Shown: in pieces, positions 22,478-34,356 of the stretch
Layout: the number at the start of each line of letters is the position of its first letter
Position numbering within the stretch: the stretch's first letter is position 1
Assembly: GCA_032719365.1 (NCBI GenBank)
Contig: CM064872.1
Span: 48,964,252-49,028,251, forward strand
Origin: Prinsepia uniflora
Taxonomy: Eukaryota; Streptophyta; Magnoliopsida; Rosales; Rosaceae
Length of the DNA: 64,000 bases
Direction of reading: 5' to 3'
Notes under the pieces: generated by a model
What the model was told of the DNA's origin: nothing
Databases searched by the model: none
The model's input: the letters and a program-made list of their open reading frames with translations, nothing else
Position numbers and translations under genes: made by a program

Positions 22478-25225
22478 TGTAACAACCCGTACCTTCAGGA
22501 AGGGTACAAATGTAATTTTGTAAAAGAATTGTATAAAAGGACGAATTTGCCCTTGTGAATAGTGTGTCAAAGTTGACTTTTTGATTTACAGGTTGGATGA
22601 GTGATGACCATTGGCCGTGGCGTATTTTAGGACGTCACGAGTCCGTAGACAAGTGGAATGACCGATTTGGACAATCGGAGAAAAAGTTATGATGTTCGGA
22701 AGATTGAGGACGTTATCGTAATTTTGACAAAATAGAGGAAAATGTTGACTTTTTAGTGGACTTGTGATTTTCACGTAGACCGAGGACCGTTAGATAGGTC
22801 TCGACGTCCTGAGTATAACGACAGACGGCACACTGTCATCGAACGTCGGACGGAATAGTTATGGGTCTGAAAAGTTGAAGGGAAAAATGGTAATTTCTAA
22901 ACCTAGGAGCATTTTGGCCTTTTTCCTTTAGGACCAATCAAATAAGGCAACTTGGTTGAGTGGGATTGGATATTTAGTTTTTGGTCCATTGGAATTGGAC
23001 ACGTGGTAGTGCCTAGATGGTTTTAGGATAGTTTAAACCGTGCATTTGGGCTGCAACACAGAAAACAGAGAGGTGAGGCGGTGGAGGATTTCATCGATTC
23101 AGTGTGTGGGTGAGAGTTTGGTGAGCTGTGAGAGTGACAGAGAGAATAAGGGGAACTGGTGAGTGGTTGGGGGAGTGAAATCATGCTAGAAACACGGCGG
23201 TGGTGAAGTTTGATTTTCAGAGAAAACAGAGAGAGCTGTGGGAAAGAGGTAGTGGTTGTGCCGTGTTTTGGTTCAATCCGAGCTGAGAGGAGGCTAAGCT
23301 GGCTGCAGGGGACTTAGTGGACACCGTGGTACACTGCAGTCCAGACGGCAGAGGACGAATCAAAGGTATGACTCGAATCCCCTATTTTTCCCGTTTTCGT
23401 CATTTCGAAAGTCGTGGACTTTGGGTTAGAGTCGAGGACTTTGGTGAGTGGTGTGAGGCCCGGGGAGGTCCTAGGAGTCGTCTAGGATGGTCGCCGTGAC
23501 GGGGGAAGGTCTGGGTGGCCGGAGACCAAAATAGGGTTTTCGGGCAAAATGTTTCGAGGTTGAAGACGATGGGTTTCAGGCCTTGATTTCTAGGTTTTAG
23601 GACTGGAATGGATTGCTGGGAACTGGACGAACCTAATGGGATTGTATTGGGTGAAAATGGTGGAGGAATTGCAGAGAACCGGTCACACCGGTTCAGTACA
23701 GTCGAACCGGCTGACTAGAGGAAGACGATGACACTGTAGCAGCGCGTGAGGCCCACGAGCAGCCACTTTGGGCGGCGCATGAGGGCGCGTGGGGAGGATT
23801 CTCAGGAAACTTCCAACATAGTTTTTGGTCTAAATTTTGTAAGGAATCTATTGGGACAAGTTTCGGGAAAATCGGATGTTGTTTCGGGATAGTTCTAGAA
23901 TCCGGACGGTTTAGGGTATAAATTTAAATTACATTTAAATTCTCGAAAATTTGGGGAAATTAGGGTTAGCGTATTTTACGTATTTGTGGCCCTATTTGGT
24001 GATTATTGACAGGACGAGAGACGCCTGAGACGGTTAAGGAGCGCAAGGAGCGCGATTAATACTTTCTGATTCGTGAGTGGACTCTTTCTTTTCTTACGAG
24101 CATGCCTAACTGTTTTTATTTATGATTTATGATTTTAAGTATGTTTCTATGCTTTTTAATGATGTTATATGTGGTTTATATACTTGCACGTTTTTTGAGA
24201 CATTTTCGGGCTTTTGCACTTTTTTCGAGAAAAACTGGATTTCTGATTTTGATGCTAAGCTTTTGGGTTTTCAATCTATAGTGTTTTCTGATGGTTATAA
24301 ATGGATTATGAGACATGATTTTGGTAATCACGGTTTTGATTTTAAAATCGGATTTCGAGAATCGAGATTTGGTTTTAAGATTGAAAAGGTGGAATTCCGG
24401 ATTTGGGTTCGGAATGACGGTTCTGGATGCAGGAAGGGCTTCGGACCGGTAATTTCAGATTCGGGTTTGGATATAGAGTTAAAATGGTTTTTCATATGAT
24501 TTCGGATTGGATTTGCTGGATCTGGATATTGGGTTTAATGACCCGAATTTTGATGGACGGGGGACGGGCCCGGATTGAGTTTAAAGACTCGGGAGTTTAA
24601 AGACTCGGATATTTATGATATTACCCCCGTAGGCCTATTGAGTTTAAAGACTCGGGAGTTTAAAGACTCGGATTACATTTGAGGCCTGGTTTGAGTTTAA
24701 AGACTCGAATAGACCCAGCAGGTTTGATCAGACTTGACATTTGTGGATTTGGGTTTTTATGACATGATCTTAGCGTATTTGTTATACTATTTTATGTTGT
24801 GGTTTTCAGATACTTCGTTAGGCATGCATACTTTATTTTAAAACGGAGGGAAAATTTTTATTGTTTTTCTTAATCCTTGTTTGTTTCTAAATCGTGTTTG
24901 AACTCTTATTTCTTTTAGTCCACTCACACTTTCTAGTTTTAATTTACCCTCCAGGTCGTGGTGATAGCGCTGGGGTGAACGTTGAGGCAGGGACCGAGGC
25001 ATAGAGCTTTACGACGTTCTTCCGTTGCAAGATTAGCCTAGTAGGACTTTTGTGCCTGTTTTGTTAAAGCCATGCTCTGTCCTACAATTGTATTATATTT
25101 ACTCCCTTGTCTGATAGTTATGCTTACGGTTATTTTGAGGTTCGTGTGGTACTTTAAGTGTGATTGTCAAACGGGAGCAAGGTTCGTCCCGGGTATCGAG
25201 GTGATATTTGGGACGGGCCCTGACA
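22478..25225 (+). repeat. 3' LTR of the chromovirus, complete (2748 bp)
   Basis: TGTAACAACCCG...GGGCCCTGACA. The U3 has two related ~180 bp units containing GTAGACAAGTGG and ACGACAGACGGCACAC. A leader-like section ends at a donor-like CAAAG/GTATGA (intron base 23366). Then come the GC-rich hairpin 23742-23760, GTGAGTGGAC 24073-24082, the GAGTTTAAAGACTC array 24575-24712, GTCCACTCAC 24918-24927 and CAG/GT ending 24954. No genes; the small ORFs here are not supported. Confidence 0.93.
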
Positions 25226-25759
25226 CCACTTATCCTCCATATTCATTGCCTCTAAACTTAGCCCAATTACAACCTTCATAAAGACCTTATGATCCTTAAG
25301 ATGGTAAACTTTGATTAGTCGAGTCAATCACTTGAATAAACTTATGGTTTTCGTTCACTTGTACAAGTATTTATCTTGAGGAACACCGGTTGAAATTTTG
25401 CAAAAGTACTTTATTTCTATTTTGGGAGCATTTTTTCTCACATACTTTGAGTGCAAACACAAACCCTTACAAATTGAGTGAATTTATGAGTGCATATCCT
25501 TGTGAGTTGATTCATACTTGTTTTTTACACGATCGATATCCATTTCACCATGTTTACTCATTATATTACTTGTTTAACATTTTGTTATCGTGTATTAACT
25601 CTTGAATTCCTTATGCTTAAATGTCTTCTAGTGAAAATCTTTTATGTCATGATAATAATGAAATTTTGAGACAAATGGTTAGGGGCTTACTTGTTTTGAA
25701 TTCTTAGTTTTAATTTAAGTATTTTCTATGGACTAGCAAAGTTTAAGTGTGGGTGTATT
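25226..25759 (+). mobile_element. Second Athila/Tat-like 3' tail with PPT
   Basis: Non-coding, AT-rich sequence that matches 2913-3303 from about 25365 and ends in AAGTGTGGGTGTATT before the LTR start. The first 140 bp (25226-25364) have no counterpart in the other copy. The left end is the junction with the chromovirus 3' LTR. Confidence 0.6.
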
Positions 25760-26555
25760 TGATAGGTCTTCAATTAATCATTATTTTATATTATTTTATA
25801 CCCTTTATACTTGTCTTTTAATATTAAAATGCTAAAAAAATTATAGAAAATAACATATTTCGTGAGAATTTTGTCGAATTAAATAAAACTTGGAATTTGA
25901 AGCATTTTGGCGAAATAATCGTCCCGATTGGAGTTCGAATAAAGAAATTATGGACGAAATTCAGTGGATTTGTATAAATCATTTTAAAATTGCAATTTCT
26001 TCTGCTCAGCCCAAAAGCCCAAGTCGCGCAAGCCCACAACACGGTCGCTGGCCCAAAGCTCAATCCTAGAAACCCAGTTCACGCGGCCCAGTTCCTTCAC
26101 CAGCCCATCAGAATCGTCGACAGGCACCTACCAAATCTCCTTCTTTCCTTTCGGAGCACGTGCACCGAACTGTCCCAACCACTATCAGCGAAGAACGAGC
26201 GAAGCTCACTTCTCCTTGTCAGTCAGCGCCTGTCGAAGTCACCTTCTAGAGCGCTTGCAACTGCTGCCCACTCACCTGCTTTCATTCAGCTGCTCGACGC
26301 CGAGTCCCATCAGTCCAGTTCAGCCAGACCACGCTGATTCCTACCTAACTCTCTCAGTAGCTTGCTTCTAATTCAACTGCTCCATCTTTTGCAGATTTTT
26401 CTACACAATTCAGCCATTTTCCAGCCAAAAATCAGATTTATCCATCATTTCTTCAACTTATTTTTTTTATTTCTTTATATTTAATCTTTGTATTTTAATT
26501 TTTGGCACTCCCTCTATAAATAGGGAGGCCATTTCATTTATTGGGGGACCCCAAT
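25760..26555 (+). mobile_element. Second Athila/Tat-like LTR, interrupted by LARD-2
   Basis: TGATAGGTCTTCAATTAAT onward is collinear with 3304-4075, including the TATA box. It stops at 26555 where LARD-2 starts with TGTAACGACCC. The continuation on the other side is lost. Confidence 0.65.
26514..26522 (+). promoter_or_regulatory. LTR TATA box, second copy
   Basis: CTATAAATA in the same context as 4042-4050. Confidence 0.6.
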
Positions 26556-27070
26556 TGTAACGACCCGTCCCGAATTCCAAGATTAGATTAGTGACTAATC
26601 GTGATTAGTGAGGTTAATCCGTAATTAGTTGGGCGAAATCAGACGAACGATGCAAAATGACCTTTTTGCCCTAGGGATGGGAAAAACGTTGACTTTTCAT
26701 TCTGGCGGTCAAATGGACTTTGAGCGATGACTGTGATGTACTTTAGGACGTCACGAGTTCATAGACAGGTGGCACGTTCAATTCCGACATTCTAGGAAGA
26801 AGTTATGCCGTTCGGAAGTTTAAGGGCATTTTGGTAATTTTGGTTAAAAGGGGCAAAATGTTGACTTTTGGACTGGGAGGTCTGATGGCTGAGGGCCAAG
26901 GACCGTTACGTAGATCAGGATGATACGAATCCATAGACAGACGGCACGCTGAAATCGGACTTCGAACGGGAGAGTTATGGGTCACGGAAGTTCGATTTCA
27001 CTATGCACATACTTCGAGAGGATGATGATCTAACAATATCTGATTGGGTAGATATTTTGGTGGGACCCAT

Positions 27071-27096
27071 GGATGAGTGACAAGTGTCACTCATCC
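27071..27096. promoter_or_regulatory. 26 bp U3 palindrome
   Basis: Arms GGATGAGTGACA and TGTCACTCATCC around AG. Near-copies are at 11206, 17684, 33861 and 40634, each in U3. The function is unknown; a dimeric DNA-binding protein site is one possibility. Confidence 0.6.
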
Positions 27097-28998
27097 CATT
27101 GGCTAGAATCCCTAAATTGTGGATCTAACTTAATTAAATATTATTATTTTAATTCTTTTATAATTAAACTCACCCAACACTCAATCCTAGCCATACATTC
27201 CATTTAATCTCTCAAATCTTCACCCTTCATCTAATCCTCTCTTCTCCCATTCTGATCAAACACCCTCATCTTCTCTGTTTTTCCCACAACCCGCGACACC
27301 ATTCATTTCTTCTTCTTTCAAAAACAAACACACACCTCACCATCACAAGGACCCTCTGAGCACGTGTATGACCGTGAGGAAGTGATGAGAGACTGAGGAC
27401 GGCGAGCCACGGCTGGGGACGGCGGTGGCCACTGCGGGGGGAGTCGACCCGTGAGGTAAAAATATTCAAAAATTAGAGTTTGAGTTTTTAAGAGTTTGGG
27501 TGGTTTTCATTAATTGGGAACGGTTTCTAGAGGTCATAGGAACCATTTGAGATCAAGAAGGGAAGCGAGGACGGCCGGGAATGATCGTGAACGGCGAAGG
27601 AAAATCACAACCGCCTTGGCTGGCCTTTGAAGGTTTGTTTTAATTGTTTTTCGTATATTTTTAAGAGTGGAAAAGATAGGAAATGAACGTAGGAAGCTTT
27701 AGGGATTAAAAGGGAAGGAAAAGGACCAAAAATGGATGGGTTTAGATGTTGAACCAGTCCAGCCCGGTTTGGCCGGTCCATAACCAGTGAACTCGGTTCA
27801 CTGCGGGTTGAAGGAGGTGAATAGTGCCCGCGCGTGGGCTACACGCGCAGGGGCTTCATTGGGCACGTGGTGGCACGTGTCACATCTTTTGGGAAATTTT
27901 TCAACACAAGAAATCTTCTTTTTGATGTAACGAACATTTTGGGACTAGTTTCGTATCGATCGGACACCGTTTCGATAATGTTCGGGGCATTGAAAGGTTT
28001 AGGATGGGGATTAAAAATAGTTAAAAATTCCGAAAAATTACGGGGCTTTAGTGGGAGGTTATTTAAGTAGTTAGTAACCTTCTATTATAATTTAGACAGG
28101 TTTGGGAGTCCCAGTGGCGACGATTGGCTAGGGAGAGCCGTATGGCACGCAAATTGAGGCGGCAGCTCGGACGGTCTATGAGTGGACCTTGTTTTCTAAA
28201 TTGGTGCAGCATAAATTTTTATTATATGTGTTAATAAATGTTTGGTGATGCCATGAATGCATTTGGTTGTGGTTACGTATAGGCATGTATTTCGAGGTTT
28301 CGGCCTTATACGGTGCCTATACAGGTCTATATTCCTTTGATGGTCTAAATGAAATGGATTTGGATTTCCAAAAGGATAAACTCGGGTATGAGACCCATTT
28401 AGTTTTGTCTCGGGCATATGACCCTATTTACGACCTACAGGTCTGAATCGTGGTGGCGGCGAGTGCTATGTGCACGGCGGTCGACGATACGACGCTCGCC
28501 TCTAGATTGGGATGTGTTCCTACCAGAGAGGTCACGATGCACGATCTGTGGTCGGTCAGCCTATGGAGGCTCGACTTCGGAGTGCTGACGGTTCAGGATA
28601 TCGATCGATGATGAGTGCACCATGATCTTGTGGTGGTCATTTCGGTTGATACGTTCACGGCGACATACCAGGATTGAGGGCGATCCTGAATGGATGGTTG
28701 CACACATCACTGCCATCGGAGTCGTGACTGACCCTTAGATATCGGGCACGGTGCCCAGTTAAGTCATATGTTCGGGCACGAGACCCAGTTGTTTTACATT
28801 GATGATTTCGGGTCAGGGACCCTAGATGGATTTCCAAGTTCATGGCGGTTTATGGGAACCGGGAATGAACCCCGGAATGATCATTGTGGTACATGACGGT
28901 TTATGGGAACCGGCATGAACCCTTAAAAGGTCTTTATGATTCATGACGGTTTATAGGAACCGGGCATGAATCCTTTGAAAGGTTCTAAAGATGTTTTC

Positions 28999-29064
28999 TA
29001 TATATATATATATATATGAATGGCATGAATAAGTTCGTTATATATATATATATGTATATATATT
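28999..29064. repeat. TA microsatellite pair
   Basis: Two TA runs (28999-29017 and 29040-29064) separated by a short unique spacer, inside the LARD-2 5' LTR. Confidence 0.95.
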
Positions 29065-29766
29065 GATATATCTTCCTTTACTTCAATTATCTCCTCCAAG
29101 GAGGGTCGTTGGCCTGGGTGGACCCCGAAGTAATCACGGAGCACCGACTGAGTAGAGTCGCCCCCAGTTGGGTTCCGTACTCTCAAGAAGGCTTGTATCA
29201 TAACCTCAGGATGGGTCATTGGTCTACGGACATTGACCTTGGACTGAAAGACTTGGGTTTGAGACCTCGGGTAGCACGCGCGTAGCTTTGGAAACCGTGA
29301 CAGGATTGGTTGTGTGATTATATGTATATATGATATATGATAGGTGATGTACGATATATGATACGTGATGTGTACAAGTTTTGGGATGAGTCCCGTATGG
29401 ATTTGGGCAGTGGCCCATATGGTTGGTATCTTTATGGTTTTGGGCTTAGTTCCCACCTATGGTTCTTCTAGATAAATGGTTTTCGAATGCATGCATGCTT
29501 TCTAGTGAAGGGTACAAATGACTTCGTTAAAATGTTTTTATAAACTCTTGTTTTGTCCACTCACAGCTTTTAATTTTTTGACCGTCCTTCAGGTTGACAG
29601 CGCATGTGGACTGTAGCAGAGGCCGAGATATCACATACCTCCTCCGGATCCTGGCGTACTCTGATAGCACGAAAGGGCAAGAGTCGGAAATATCCCTTGT
29701 CTGACACTTCGTGTAAGATGGGAGCAGGGAAATCCCGCGTTAATCCTGGGATGGGTCTTGTCAGCG

Positions 29767-29778
29767 TGGTATCAGAGC
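29767..29778 (+). other. LARD-2 primer binding site, first copy
   Basis: TGGTATCAGAGC three bases after the LTR end TTGTCA. Confidence 0.92.
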
Positions 29779-29823
29779 ATGGTTTGCTCGTATGATACCC
29801 AGGACGCTTTGATACTGTCAAAG

Positions 29824-29835
29824 TGGTATCAGAGC
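29824..29835 (+). other. LARD-2 primer binding site, second copy
   Basis: A second TGGTATCAGAGC 57 bp downstream, again three bases after a TGTCA. Only this one corresponds in its downstream sequence (GGGGTTGTCTC) to the single site of LARD-1. Confidence 0.85.
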
Positions 29836-32800
29836 GGGGGTTGTCTCTATTCGAGCAACCGTATAGCTCTGGGAGTGATGCGCAGGTCGAGGATGTGATG
29901 TCTCAATGGGCTGCAGTTCGTTAACAACCTTATAGTTAGGATGCCGGTACGATAGTTAGTAGGTTTGAATCGTGGAATGTTTTGGTTCGGCACTTGATGC
30001 CGGGGTTGCCATAGTTCTATCGAGGTTGGCAGTGTGGGACCTTACGAAGGGATAAACGTAATAGTATTTTATAGTTTTGATCGTGAGATGGTTAGTTGGG
30101 ATCGTCTCTCACGATATTGTAGGATCAATTTTGACGATTGGTTTGGTGCGGTGACCACTCGATGGTTGGATCTTGTTGAGTTAGTGGCTATGCTGCTGGG
30201 AGCAGTCGGGTTCAAGTAACTCTAGTTGAACTTACGGTAGGATTAGATTGACGTCTTTACGATGTCAAGACTGGCCGACGGTCATATTTGGTCATGTTTT
30301 GTCATGTCATGTACGGTCATGTTCAGTCCAGTCATGTCAGGTCGAGTCATGTCAGCTTGTGATGGGACTGCACTCTGTAGTCGGGGTTGTACTTATCGGT
30401 TAGACCTAGTTGGTCGTTGTACTACCATAGTTGTGATGGATTGTTGGTACAATCAAGTTCATGGATAACCTGGTAGACGACATTGGTTTAGTCGAGTTAC
30501 GACAGGTTAGATATTGTTGGATAGGTTACCAGGGTTGGTACTTGTCGAGGAAATCCCAGAGTGGGGATACAGAGTAGTTGGTACGAGTGGTTGATTCCGT
30601 TGGATGCGGAGTCTCAATTTTGATGTGTGGTGGTTACGTCTGCACGAGTCTGTGGTAGGCACTACTACCGAGAGTGGTTGTAGTTACGGTTGTTAGGAAT
30701 CGGGGATGTTCGGGGAGCGTTTCCTTTTCTCGTATGAGTTATCAGGGTGACTGTACCCAGAGTTGTTGGATACGAGGGAGGCAGATTTTCTCCCATTCGA
30801 GCTGAGGTACGGGATCGTCGCTCGGTATGAGCGGAGATCTAGGGTTGTATGATTCACACACTTTGTGCTGATACTGACAGGTGATAGTGATGATACTAGT
30901 ACTAGTGCTGGTGCTGGTCCCGGTGATTGTGATGACGGTGAGTCACGAGTCGGGATGTGACTCCGTCGAGATGGGCATATGATCGGTATCTGTGGTTCAT
31001 GAGTAGATCACGGATAGTGATGGACTGGATTGGATTCAGCAGTATTTAAGACGTGAGGAACGAGTATTGTCATGGGGATTGGCAACCAGTTGGTCAGGAT
31101 TGGCCAAAGTTGGTCGGATATGGTGGTATACAGAGATTTGACTGCAAATCACAACAGGAGTCTGTTGTGACTCTTCAGTCGAGCAGTACATCAGATTAGG
31201 ATGAATTGACATCATTTTGGATGTACATATACGGTCGTAAATGGGCATGTGTCCGTAAACAGTCAAAAAGGGGACACATGGATGATGTCCGAGTATATTG
31301 GTTCCGACGTGGTTGGAATTTCGGAATTGCGAGAGTTTACGATTGTGGTGACGAGAGGAGTGCGGGTTTTCCGCATTGTTAATGAGTATTTCGAAGTCAT
31401 TTGGGTGACTTCTCAGGTTCTACCATGGTAGATGTTGGTTGTGTCACCATTACATTGGTCGTGTATTGGTTGGCAGACCCGAGATTTATTTTGGGTCATC
31501 AGGAGGAGATGAGTATATCGAAGTTAGGTGACTGAGATTTCTCACTTTCTACTTGGTGGCAGAAGATGTTGGGTTACATGGCGTGGTGAGTGCAGCATGT
31601 TTTGGTTGCATTCACCTAGGATGAGTTTTGATGTCATCGTGTTGGATCATCTTTAGTTTTTTCTCGGTGGAATGACAAGGATCAATGCGAGGTAATCAGT
31701 GAGAACCCACAGTCTCGGCGTGCCTCGTCGTTGACTAATTTGTTTAGATGTGGGAATTGAATGAGGAGTGATGTGACTTATGAAGGATTCATGAGGGTGT
31801 AAGACCCTATGATCGGATCTCAGGTGGATTGTTAGCGAAGTGAGCTTGTGTGGATCGAGATTTTGATGTTGAGGACTTTGGACGTCGTGATGATCGAGGA
31901 TCGTGACGTCTATGGTTGGTTAACGTAGTGATGAATCTGGATCGAGATCTTGATAATCCAAATAGGTGGAGAGTTTATTACTCTTACTTGGATATTTTAA
32001 TCCAGGAATGTTGGGATGACTTCCTTTCGAAGTCAATTCGGTGTGAAACGGTAGTTACGTAAATCGAGGTGTCGACGATGTGTCTTGGTTTTTTTGGCTA
32101 TGTGGATGTTGGGACTGAACTTCTTTTCGAGGTAAATCCCGTATGGTATGTTACTCAAGCGAGTAAGTGTCCGACGAGGTCGGATTTTGTCATCCTTAGA
32201 TGTGTCGATATGGTGATTGGCTTTCCTATGAAGTCAATCAAATGTAATGTGTAATCGATTGAGCAGGTAACCGATAGGTTCGATTTTGGTACGCCTCGGT
32301 AAACGAGAACGAGATTTCAGGTTTCGGAATCAAATTTCAGGATGACGATTCAGGATTCAATTTTGGAACTTGAAAGTGGCATTCTGGGTTTGGGTTCGGA
32401 ATGGTTATTCCAAATGCTAGCTTACGGAATAATGATTTCGGATTCGAATTTGGAAATGGATTTTGAGTGGGAGTTGTGATCTATCAAATACTGGATTGGA
32501 CAGATGGACTCCAAAAATTGAAACGTGATTGGCTACGACCTAGGTTGTGGTTGTCGTCGTGTTGTCGTGGTTGTGGTTGTCGTCGTTGTTGTTATAGTGG
32601 AATAGTTGATGGATAGATGTACGTACCTTGTACGTTGTTCGAGGTATGATATTGGGCATGCTTGGAGTGCCTGGTGACAGTATATAGGTTATACCAATGG
32701 TACATTGGTGAATGTGTTGGTAGTCAGCTTAGTTCTGATACCATTGGATTAGTTGAGGACGTGAACTGGACATTGGATATAGTGCATTGGGTCATAGTAT

Positions 32801-33345
32801 TTTTGGTGGGTCCAGTTACACAAAAATCAAGTATTTGTTGGTATGCGTATACTCAGGTTGAGTGAGTTGGTGGTTAGTATAACCACAAGTGGGTATGGTG
32901 TCAGTTTTTGACTGGCGACTGTCGAGTGGTGACAGTTTCTCGGATGTGTCAACGTGGATCGGTGAGTGAGATTTGGTGACTCCTAATGGGAGCAGACGTG
33001 AGGATAAATTTGGGATTGAGAAAGGAACCGTCATGTTGATTGTGTCAACAAAATGGTAGATTTGATAAGTGGTGTCAATTCGAAACGTGTGGTTTTTGTC
33101 ATTCGACGTGGTCGAATGTAGTCTATACGACGTGAGTACTAGTGGAACGTCTGGTTGAAGACGAGTATTGTTCTGGTTAGTGGGTGTACAAGTGTACACG
33201 TGTCGTGAGATCGAATTATTTCCACGAGGTGGATGTGGAATCAGAATCGTTGGAGTTTCGAGAACGGAACTAATTAAGGAGGGAATAACGGTTAGAATTA
33301 GGTCGGTTGGAATTTCGAGGACGAAATTAATTAAGGAGGGAAGGT

Positions 33346-34356
33346 TGCAACGACCCGTCCCGAATTCCAGGATTAGATTAGTGACTAATCGTGATTAGAT
33401 AGGTTAATCCATGATTAGTTGGGCGAAATCGGACGAACGATGCAAAATGACCGTTTTGCCCCTAGGCGTGGGCAAAACGTTGACTTTTCATTCTGGCGGT
33501 CAAATGGACTTTGACCGATGACCGTGAAGTATTTTAGGACGTCACGAGTTCATAGACAGGTGGCACATTCAATTCCGACATTCGAGGAAGAAATATGACG
33601 TTCGAAAGTTTAAGGGCATTTTGGTAATTTTGGTTAAAAGGGGCAAAATGTTGACTTTTGGACTCGGAGGTCCGATGGCCGAGGGCCAAGGACCATTACG
33701 TAGATCGGGATGATACGAATCCATAGACAGGCGGCACGCTGAAATCGGACTTCGAACGGGAGAGTTATGAGTCACGGAAGTTCGATTTCACTATGCATGT
33801 ATTTCGAGACGATGATGATTTAGCAATATCTGATTGGGCAGATATTTTGGTGGGACTCATGGATGAGTAACAAGTGTCACTCATCCGATTGGCTAGAATC
33901 CCTAAATTGTGGATCTAACTTAATTAAATATTATTATTTTAATTCTTTTATAATTAAACTCACCCAACACTCAATCCTAGCCATCCATTCCATTTAATCT
34001 CTCAAATCTTCACCCTTCATCTAATTCTCTCTTCTCTCATCTGATCAAACACCCTCATCTTCTCTGTTTTTCCCACAACCCGTGACACCATCCATTTCTT
34101 CTTTTTCTTTCAAAAACAAACACACACCTCACCATCACAAGTACCCTCTGAGCACGTGTATGACCGTGAGGAAGTGATGAGAGACTGAGGGCGGCGACCC
34201 ACGGCTGGGGACGGCGGTGGCCACGGCAGGGGAGAGTCGACCCGTGAGGTAAAAATATTCAAAAATTAGAGTTTGAGTTTTAAAGAGTTTCGGTGGTTTT
34301 CATTAATTGGGAACAGTTTCTAGAGGTCATAGGAACCATTTGAGATCAAGAAGGGA
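33346..34356 (+). repeat. LARD-2 3' LTR, first ~1.0 kb
   Basis: TGCAACGACCC onward follows 26556-27563 closely. Similarity ends at about 34356 (AAGAAGGGA / CCGGTCG). Confidence 0.9.

Larger units (their letters stand above)
6576..25225 (+). mobile_element. Tekay/Del-type chromovirus (Ty3/gypsy), defective, with nested insertion
   Basis: The order is 5' LTR (truncated), tRNA-Met-type primer site, gag, protease, RT, RNase H, integrase, chromodomain-like C-terminus, PPT and 3' LTR. Integrase downstream of RT-RNase H marks Ty3/gypsy. The C-terminal segment VLWRNHQVE..TWEPEALM..YPYLF is the chromodomain style of the Tekay/Del lineage, as is an LTR above 2.5 kb. Both LTRs end in CCTGACA and share about 1.6 kb at very high identity, so this is a fairly recent insertion. 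It cannot be autonomous: gag is split by a 9.66 kb element and pol carries several stops, frameshifts and a 40 bp duplication. The first ~1.1 kb of the 5' LTR is missing, so its target duplication cannot be checked. Confidence 0.93.
26556..29763 (+). repeat. LARD-2 5' LTR (3208 bp)
   Basis: TGTAACGACCCGTCCC...GGGTCTTGTCA. It contains a perfect 12 bp-armed palindrome at 27071-27096, a donor-like GTGAG/GTAAAA at 27456, the GC hairpin 27830-27848, ATGAGTGGAC at 28179-28188 (one base off the usual box), the hairpin-type minisatellite 28840-28975, TA repeats 28999-29064, GTCCACTCAC 29555-29564 and TTCAG/GT ending 29592. No genes. Confidence 0.92.
29764..33345 (+). other. LARD-2 interior, non-coding (3582 bp)
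   Basis: Collinear with the LARD-1 interior. It holds only short ORFs and no retroviral motif. A degenerate GGTGCTGGTCC-type repeat lies near 30895-30935. The PPT AAGGAGGGAAGGT occupies 33332-33344, next to the 3' LTR. Confidence 0.85.
26556..34356 (+). mobile_element. LARD-2: non-autonomous LTR element, 3' LTR truncated
   Basis: Same family as LARD-1 in the opposite orientation: 5' LTR 26556-29763, interior 29764-33345, 3' LTR start 33346-34356. The 3' LTR breaks off after about 1.0 kb, where Tat-like sequence begins, so only the left target site (CCAAT, 26551-26555) is visible. The interior again lacks gag and pol. Confidence 0.9.

Noticed and set aside
28998..29456. 152-codon minus-strand ORF
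   Set aside because: It spans TA repeats and the hairpin-type LTR sequence and has no motif.
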